NCBI RefSeq assembly: GCF_024498295.1
Contig: NZ_CP101827.1
Coordinates: 1,182,001 to 1,246,000 of the forward strand
Origin: Thermocaproicibacter melissae
GTDB lineage: Bacteria > Bacillota > Clostridia > Oscillospirales > Acutalibacteraceae
Direction: 5' to 3'
Length of the DNA stretch: 64,000 bases
The notes under the pieces were generated by a model that ran no database searches, was not told where the DNA came from, and saw only the letters and a program-made list of their open reading frames with translations. Positions 59,310-64,000 of this stretch are shown in pieces (position 1 is the stretch's first letter; every line of letters begins with the position of its first letter). The translations under genes and the position numbers were made by a program.

Positions 59310-60019
59310 ACCGATTCCTCCCTGCGCCGCAGAATGGTCTCTGCGGTGATGATATCGTCCTGCGTTGTCAGCTTGATATTCTCGTAGCTTCCGCGGCAGA
59401 GATGGACTCGAACGCCCATATGCTCGAGAAGCTGGCAGTCATCGGTGTAATCTGCGTTTTCCTCCTGCGCCCGGCGCATGGCGGCTTCATAATCGCTGCG
59501 GCGGAACACCTGCGGCGTCTGGACCGCCCAAAGGCAGCTGCGGTCCGGCGTGGAATCGATAAAGCCGGCGCTGTCCGTTATCTTAATGGTGTCCTTGACC
59601 GGAACGGCAAGGGCAGATGCGCCATGTTCACGCGCGTCCGCAACGCAGGCGTCAATCTCCTCCGGGCGGACAAGCGGACGGGCACCGTCGTGCACCGCCA
59701 CAAGCTCCGCTTCGTGCGGAACAGCCGCAAGGCCCGCGGCGGCGGACTGCTGGCGTGTTTCCCCGCCGGGGACAATGGAGATGATTTTTTTCGCGTCGAT
59801 TCCGCGTGCGATGATTCGCATTTGGTCAAGCTCCTCTTCCCGGCAGACGACGACGATTGAACCGATTTCGCCTGCCTTTTCGAACGCCAAAATCGTCCGA
59901 GCGACAGACGGCATTCCGAGAAGGGGAAAAAATTGTTTTCCAACAGAAAGATTCATTCTTGTGGAAGCGCCTGCGGCAAGAATTACCGCACAGCACTGAT
60001 TTCCGTTACTCAAATTCAT
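59306..60019 (-). CDS. ispD: IspD, 2-C-methyl-D-erythritol 4-phosphate cytidylyltransferase
   Basis: Third step of the MEP isoprenoid pathway, 237 residues. Motifs: [12 protein letters not shown] nucleotide loop with Lys (VGKQF), [21 protein letters not shown] and DD(C/D)QLLE. Transcribed with ispF as a two-gene unit. Confidence 0.96.
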   Translation of the reverse strand: MNLSNGNQCCAVILAAGASTRMNLSVGKQFFPLLGMPSVARTILAFEKAGEIGSIVVVCREEELDQMRIIARGIDAKKIISIVPGGETRQQSAAAGLAAVPHEAELVAVHDGARPLVRPEEIDACVADAREHGASALAVPVKDTIKITDSAGFIDSTPDRSCLWAVQTPQVFRRSDYEAAMRRAQEENADYTDDCQLLEHMGVRVHLCRGSYENIKLTTQDDIITAETILRRREESV

Positions 60020-60042
60020 GGCTCCTAACTCTAAAAGACTGC

Positions 60043-60071
60043 TTGCTATTTCCTGATTATCAGGATATAGT
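60043..60071 (+). promoter_or_regulatory. Promoter with internal operator for the thioesterase gene
   Basis: TTGCTA (60043-60048), 17-nt spacer, TATAGT (60066-60071). The spacer contains the 13-bp palindrome CCTGATTATCAGG (60052-60064), a likely repressor site. Confidence 0.55.
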
Positions 60072-60092
60072 AAAAGAAAAAAACGTAAGAAA

Positions 60093-60605
60093 ATGGTGAA
60101 GAGGATGAAAAAAGATTATTTAGCAACACCGGAGCTGCCTGCAAAACGTGTTAGCGATTCTGAAATTGAGCAGGTGCAGCCCGTTTTTAAAGCTCATCTG
60201 AATTCGCAGAATCGTCTGTTCGGCGGGCAGCTCGTTGCATGGATTGACATTGTTGCCGGCGCTGTCGCACGCCGCCACTGCAACCGCAACGTTACAACCG
60301 CCGTCATCGACAGCCTGCAGTTCAAAGAACCCGTTTTCCCCGATGACGTCGTCGTTCTTTACGGACGAATGACCTATGTGGGCAAAACCTCCATGGAAGT
60401 TCGGGTCGACAGCTATGTGGAAGCCCTCGACGGCAACCGGAAACTTGTAAACACCGCATATCTTGTACTTGTGGCACTTGACGAAAACGGCAAGCCGACA
60501 CCCGTGCCGCGGCTGATTTGCGAAACACCGGCCGAAAAAGCCGAGTGGGAAGCCGGTGAAAAACGCCGCCAGCTCCGCGAAAAACGGCGCTCCGAGATGT
60601 TTTAG
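60093..60605 (+). CDS. Acyl-CoA thioesterase (hot-dog fold)
   Basis: A 170-residue YciA/cytosolic thioester hydrolase family protein. N-terminal hot-dog strand, NSQNRLFGGQLVAWIDIVAGAVA with the active-site Asp, and VGKTSMEVRVDSYVE. Substrate (a short or medium acyl-CoA) is unknown. The start may be 60093 or 60105; neither has a strong ribosome binding site. Tail overlaps the convergent sigma factor gene by 4 nt. Confidence 0.88.
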   Translation: MVKRMKKDYLATPELPAKRVSDSEIEQVQPVFKAHLNSQNRLFGGQLVAWIDIVAGAVARRHCNRNVTTAVIDSLQFKEPVFPDDVVVLYGRMTYVGKTSMEVRVDSYVEALDGNRKLVNTAYLVLVALDENGKPTPVPRLICETPAEKAEWEAGEKRRQLREKRRSEMF

Positions 60606-61198
60606 TAGGCGTGTTTCAGTTTGCTGCGCACTCTTTGAAGGGCATTGTCCGCCGCCTTTTCGGTGACGGACATTTTTTCTGCAATCTCGCGGTAGCTGCA
60701 GCCGCTGAGATAAAGCCGGAGGGCTTTCTGCTCCATAGGTGTCAAAAGCTGCTCCAAGCGTTTCTGAAAAATTTCAAAGCTTTCTCGGTTGTCAACAAGG
60801 ACCTGCGGGTCCGCGGAACAGTCCGCAGGAAAATCCGGCGCATCTTCCCCGCTGAGCGAAACGAAATTGCTCAGCGGACTGTTTTTCTTGCCCATCGCGG
60901 AACGGTAGGCCATGATGACGCGGTTTGAAATACAAACATCCGCGTAGGTGCGGAACGAGGCGCTGCGCTCCGGATTATAACTCTCCGCGGCAAGGAGAAG
61001 GCCCAAGAGGCCCTCTTGGCACAGATCCTCTGATTCCACACCGGCAGCATGGTAAGGGGAAACCTTTGCCCGAATAAAGGAGATGTAGCGCTCCGTCAGC
61101 TCGGCAAATGCCTCTGCGTTTCCTTCCTTAACGAGCGCCGCCAACTGCGCATCGTCGCAGGCTGTAAGACTGTCGATTCTGTGGGCGGACAAATCCAT
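60602..61198 (-). CDS. SigH-like RNA polymerase sigma factor
   Basis: A 198-residue sigma-70 family protein with region 2 (VESEDLCQEGLLGLLLAAESYN, ASFRTYADVCISNRVI) and region 4 (MEQKALRLYLSGCSYREIAEKM, DNALQRVRSKLKH), closest in pattern to Bacillus SigH, the early sporulation sigma. The start was set at 61198 because the promoter -10 box (61230-61235) covers the upstream ATG codons at 61229-61234, so those cannot be translated from this promoter. A GGGGGTG sequence directly precedes the chosen ATG. Confidence 0.85.
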   Translation of the reverse strand: MDLSAHRIDSLTACDDAQLAALVKEGNAEAFAELTERYISFIRAKVSPYHAAGVESEDLCQEGLLGLLLAAESYNPERSASFRTYADVCISNRVIMAYRSAMGKKNSPLSNFVSLSGEDAPDFPADCSADPQVLVDNRESFEIFQKRLEQLLTPMEQKALRLYLSGCSYREIAEKMSVTEKAADNALQRVRSKLKHAY

Positions 61199-61229
61199 CA
61201 CCCCCGGAAAATGCGATGATTTGAGTTTC

Positions 61230-61258
61230 ATCATACTCTAACACCGGGCGTAAGTCAA
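61230..61258 (-). promoter_or_regulatory. Promoter of the SigH-like gene
   Basis: Minus-strand TTGACT (61253-61258), 17-nt spacer, TATGAT (61230-61235). It decides the start codon of the sigma factor gene. Confidence 0.65.
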
Positions 61259-61284
61259 CCGCCCTCCTCGACGGGAATATTGCA

Positions 61285-61313
61285 TTGAAACCCGTCGAAG
61301 ATAGGAGTATAAT
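61285..61313 (+). promoter_or_regulatory. Promoter of yifB
   Basis: TTGAAA (61285-61290), 17-nt spacer, TATAAT (61308-61313), 33 nt before the start codon. Confidence 0.65.
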
Positions 61314-61345
61314 GTCAAAAGAATATACGCAGGAGGAATTATCGG

Positions 61346-62878
61346 ATGGTTTCTCACGTGTACAGCATGGGCCTGTATGGCATGGAGGCTTTTCCTGTGG
61401 AAGTGGAAGCCGACCTTTCGCAGGGGCTTCCGTCGTTCGAGGTGGTCGGCCTTCCCGGCACCGCGGTGAAAGAATCGCGCGACCGCGTGCGTTCCGCAAT
61501 CAAAAACTGCGGGTATGAATTTCCCGTCAGCCGCATTACGGTGAATCTCGCGCCGGCTGACCAGAAAAAGGAAGGGCCGCTCTATGACCTGCCCGTGCTG
61601 ATTGCACTGCTGAAAGCCAGCAAACAGCTCGACTGCGGCACCGACGACAGCGTCTTCATCGGCGAGCTTTCTCTGACAGGCGAAGTAAGAAGCGTCCGCG
61701 GTGTTCTTCCCATGGCCATTGAGGCAAAGAAGCGCGGCTTTCGGCGCATATTTGTTCCCTGCGACAATGCCGCGGAGGGTGCTGTTGTAAAGGGGCTGGA
61801 CGTCTTTCCCGTCAAAAATCTTCCAGAGCTGCTCCGCCACCTGACAGGTGCCGAAGCCATTTCGCCGGCCTCTGCAAATGAAACGGAGAATCTTATCTCT
61901 CCCCCCGCTGCTGATTTCGCCGATGTGCGCGGCCAGCTGCAGGCGAAGCGCGCGCTCGAAATTGCGGCAGCCGGGGGGCATAATGTGCTCCTCGTCGGTT
62001 CGCCCGGCTCGGGAAAAAGCATGCTCGCCAAACGACTGCCGTCCATTCTGCCGGACATGACCTTTGAAGAAATGATTGAAACCACCAAAATTCATTCCAT
62101 AGCGGGGGCGATTCCGCCCGGCGTTTCCCTAATCCGCACACGGCCGTTTCGTGCCCCCCATCACACCGTTTCGCCCGCCGGACTCTCCGGGGGAGGAAGT
62201 ATTCCGCGCCCCGGCGAAATCTCGCTTGCGCACAACGGTGTTCTGTTTCTGGACGAGCTTCCCGAATTCTCCCGGGGAGCCATGGAAGTTCTCCGCCAGC
62301 CGATTGAAAATGGTATGGTGACAATCTCCCGCGCAGGCGGCACCGTTTCGTATCCCTGCTCCGTCATGCTCGTTGCCGCGATGAATCCGTGCCCGTGCGG
62401 TTATTTTGGACATCCGAAGCGCAGGTGCATCTGTTCGCCGCAGGCGGTGACGCGATACCTCTCCCGCGTTTCCGGCCCGCTGCTGGACCGGATTGACCTT
62501 CACATTGAGGTTCCTCCCGTGGAATTTGACGAGCTTTCCTCCGATGAAAAAGCGGAAAGCTCCGCGGAAATCCGCAAGCGGGTCAACGCCGCCCGTGCGA
62601 TACAGAACCAGCGTTTCCATGGCACCGGCATCACCTGCAACGCGCGCATTACGCCTGACCGGCTCAGAGAATTCTGCCCCATGTCGGAAAAAAGCCGGAA
62701 TCTTCTGAAAACTGCCTTTGAGCGTCTCGGACTTTCGGCCCGTGCCTACGACCGTGTTCTGAAGGTCTGCCGCACGATTGCCGACCTTGACGGTTCGGAA
62801 ACCATAGAGCCGCAGCACATTGCCGAGGCAGTGCGGTACCGCAGCCTCGACCGGAAATACTGGCTGAAAGAACTTTAG
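61346..62878 (+). CDS. YifB/ComM family Mg-chelatase-like AAA+ ATPase
   Basis: A 510-residue protein: N-terminal Lon-protease-like (ChlI) domain (1-170), AAA+ core with Walker [10 protein letters not shown] and Walker [11 protein letters not shown], and a C-terminal MgChlI domain with a Cys block ([17 protein letters not shown]). ComM promotes branch migration during natural transformation in gammaproteobacteria; the role in Firmicutes is less certain. Start follows AGGAGGAA. Confidence 0.94.
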   Translation: MVSHVYSMGLYGMEAFPVEVEADLSQGLPSFEVVGLPGTAVKESRDRVRSAIKNCGYEFPVSRITVNLAPADQKKEGPLYDLPVLIALLKASKQLDCGTDDSVFIGELSLTGEVRSVRGVLPMAIEAKKRGFRRIFVPCDNAAEGAVVKGLDVFPVKNLPELLRHLTGAEAISPASANETENLISPPAADFADVRGQLQAKRALEIAAAGGHNVLLVGSPGSGKSMLAKRLPSILPDMTFEEMIETTKIHSIAGAIPPGVSLIRTRPFRAPHHTVSPAGLSGGGSIPRPGEISLAHNGVLFLDELPEFSRGAMEVLRQPIENGMVTISRAGGTVSYPCSVMLVAAMNPCPCGYFGHPKRRCICSPQAVTRYLSRVSGPLLDRIDLHIEVPPVEFDELSSDEKAESSAEIRKRVNAARAIQNQRFHGTGITCNARITPDRLREFCPMSEKSRNLLKTAFERLGLSARAYDRVLKVCRTIADLDGSETIEPQHIAEAVRYRSLDRKYWLKEL

Positions 62879-62889
62879 GATTCTAAGGA

Positions 62890-62928
62890 AAAAGCGCACT
62901 CCGGAATGAAGGAGTGCGCTTGCTTTTT
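62890..62928. terminator. Bidirectional terminator between yifB and lysozyme genes
   Basis: AAGCGCACTCC / GGAGTGCGCTT, 8-nt loop, with a T-rich plus side and A-rich upstream side. Confidence 0.85.
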
Positions 62929-62932
62929 GGAT

Positions 62933-64000
62933 TCAGCCTGTAAGGACGGAAGCGGATTTCGGGAATGTATATCCATACGGATTGCTGAGAAGGTAACTTC
63001 TGTCGTTCTTGAAATCTCCGTAGTTGTAAATGTTCGCTTCATTCAGGCAGCGGTAGAAAAGCCCCGCAACGAAGTTTCCTCCTGCCTGATTCCACAAAAT
63101 CAATTCGGAACCGAAGGCCGTTGCATTGGTGTAATTCAGGTCATGTTCCATTTTATCCGAATTATTGAAATTGACATAGCCTGCATTCAGCCAACCGGTC
63201 TCCCCGTTTGAAAGGCGAACCTTATACCAGACATCATTCTTCTTTTCTTTCCAGACATCCATTACCGTTACGGACGTGCCGTTGGAAACGCCGCTGCAAA
63301 TTGGGTTGGAATTGAACGTATGGTTTTGGCGCATGGATGTGCTGTATGTAACCTTCGCGCCTAATCCTGACGATGGAATTTCGGGCGGTACAACCGCATT
63401 TTTCATAATCCTGCGGAAATCCATCTCTTGCGAAGAGTTGAAATATCCCGCGCCGACGTTATAAGCAAAGCTAATCAAGGCATCGGCCTGATTCTGATTC
63501 ATTTTGAAATTATTCGCGGCAATCATCCGGTTCAGTTCTGTAGTGTAAGAACCGTGGTTAACCGTGTTCACCAACTGAGCCCAAGCCTCCGGCTTACTGA
63601 GATTGTTGTAGAAAACCGCGTTGGAGCTGAGTGTAAAGCCGTAGCCGATTGTCGGAATGCTGTTGTAGGTAAGTTTATCGGCATAAACCGTAGCGCTGTA
63701 CCCTTCCCAGCTAGCGATCATGTTGATAAGTTGATCGGAAGCGCGGCGGGATTCGTTCGTGGAAACCTCTGGGTCGCCCTGTGTAGCTACCATCACATCG
63801 GAAGCGACGCCGCCGGAACTGTAAACGCCTTTGACGGAAGAAACCGCCGTAAAGGAGTACACGCCGGCAGTATCAAACTTGGTAGAAGCCGTCCAAACTT
63901 TTGTCGTAACGCCATTTGTGGTGTTTGTTGCTGAGAGAGAAGCCTGCAGCGTCCGCACACTTCCGTTTTGCATCGTAACGAGGAACCTGACACCGTCACG
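62933..64000 (-). CDS. GH24 lysozyme with nested SH3 domain (5' end cut by window edge)
   Basis: A muramidase whose N-terminus is outside the window; the frame stays open to position 64000. Counted from an in-frame Met at 63973: an N-terminal Ig-like segment (about 1-60), then a phage-type GH24 lysozyme with Glu90, Asp99 and Thr108 (WEGY, YADK, PTIGYG). The conserved late lysozyme segment LILWNQAGGNFVAGL (291-305) is split from the early part (ISFAYNVGAGY, 167-177) by about 100 residues that contain an SH3b-like unit (VTVMDVWK ... NGETGWLNAGYVNF). The SH3 is therefore inside the catalytic fold rather than appended. It may be a secreted cell-wall hydrolase. Confidence 0.85.
   Translation of the reverse strand, partial: RDGVRFLVTMQNGSVRTLQASLSATNTTNGVTTKVWTASTKFDTAGVYSFTAVSSVKGVYSSGGVASDVMVATQGDPEVSTNESRRASDQLINMIASWEGYSATVYADKLTYNSIPTIGYGFTLSSNAVFYNNLSKPEAWAQLVNTVNHGSYTTELNRMIAANNFKMNQNQADALISFAYNVGAGYFNSSQEMDFRRIMKNAVVPPEIPSSGLGAKVTYSTSMRQNHTFNSNPICSGVSNGTSVTVMDVWKEKKNDVWYKVRLSNGETGWLNAGYVNFNNSDKMEHDLNYTNATAFGSELILWNQAGGNFVAGLFYRCLNEANIYNYGDFKNDRSYLLSNPYGYTFPKSASVLTG

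Noticed and set aside
61199-61234. Longer start for the SigH-like gene at 61234
   Set aside because: Those ATG codons overlap the -10 box of the only good promoter, so they would lie upstream of the transcript.

Overview
The window looks like chromosome of a spore-forming, anaerobic, Gram-positive clostridium, probably an oscillospiral or ruminococcal lineage (inferred from gene content; no rRNA is present). Supporting genes are an Ech-type energy-conserving [NiFe]-hydrogenase, CwlJ/GerQ-like spore germination proteins, a SigH-like sigma factor, CdaA/CdaR, a tmRNA, and mostly strong GGAGG-type ribosome binding sites. Base composition is moderate, with locally AT-rich accessory stretches.

Layout. 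1-9.6 kb (minus strand): echABCDEF followed by hypF, hypC, hypD and hypE (cut by the left edge), a hydrogenase plus maturation operon with a possible attenuated leader. 10.0-13.0 kb (plus): an OmpR/KdpE-like regulator whose phosphoacceptor Asp is Glu, then a lactate/malate dehydrogenase with the malate-type Arg next to malic enzyme (a likely malate shunt). 13.1-18.7 kb: secreted CAP protein, sirtuin, UppP, and a divergent zinc ABC transporter (znuA / znuCB) around a Zur-like box. 18.8-25.2 kb: an IS256-family element, then a decayed sucrose operon (sucrose phosphorylase, esterase, permease and binding-protein remnants joined by a deletion) cut from its promoter by an IS6-like element with a perfect 8-bp target duplication; its LacI-type regulator follows.

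26.6-30.6 kb: tmRNA gene, XRE regulator, and a NiCo (czcD) riboswitch controlling a P-type metal ATPase. 30.6-36.8 kb (minus): uronate catabolism, uxuA-uxuB-[eda-kdgK fusion]-kduI-kduD, which converts mannonate/fructuronate and unsaturated uronates through KDG and KDPG to pyruvate and glyceraldehyde 3-phosphate. 37.0-41.4 kb (minus): a poorly understood set of an ion-transporter-type permease, a hydantoinase/oxoprolinase-family protein and an HExxH protein, preceded by matching palindromic operators. 42-51.5 kb: lipoprotein alpha-amylase, tRNA-Ala(CGC), MgtA-type ATPase, O-antigen-ligase-like polymerase, CtpE-like ATPase and polysaccharide deacetylase.

51.6-64 kb: housekeeping and sporulation genes: PflX-like radical SAM, PgeF, GerQ-like/CwlJ-like pair, YqeY, CdaR-CdaA, a class V aminotransferase with a DUF3343 protein, IspF-IspD, acyl-CoA thioesterase, SigH-like sigma factor, YifB/ComM, and a GH24 lysozyme (cut by the right edge) with an SH3 domain nested inside its catalytic fold.

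I found no CRISPR array, rRNA, prophage or complete defence island. The most unusual items are the Glu-substituted regulator, the hydantoinase/HExxH/permease locus with its operators, the riboswitch-controlled ATPase, the collapsed sucrose operon, and the nested-domain lysozyme. All family assignments come from reading motifs and recalled family sequences, not from database searches.
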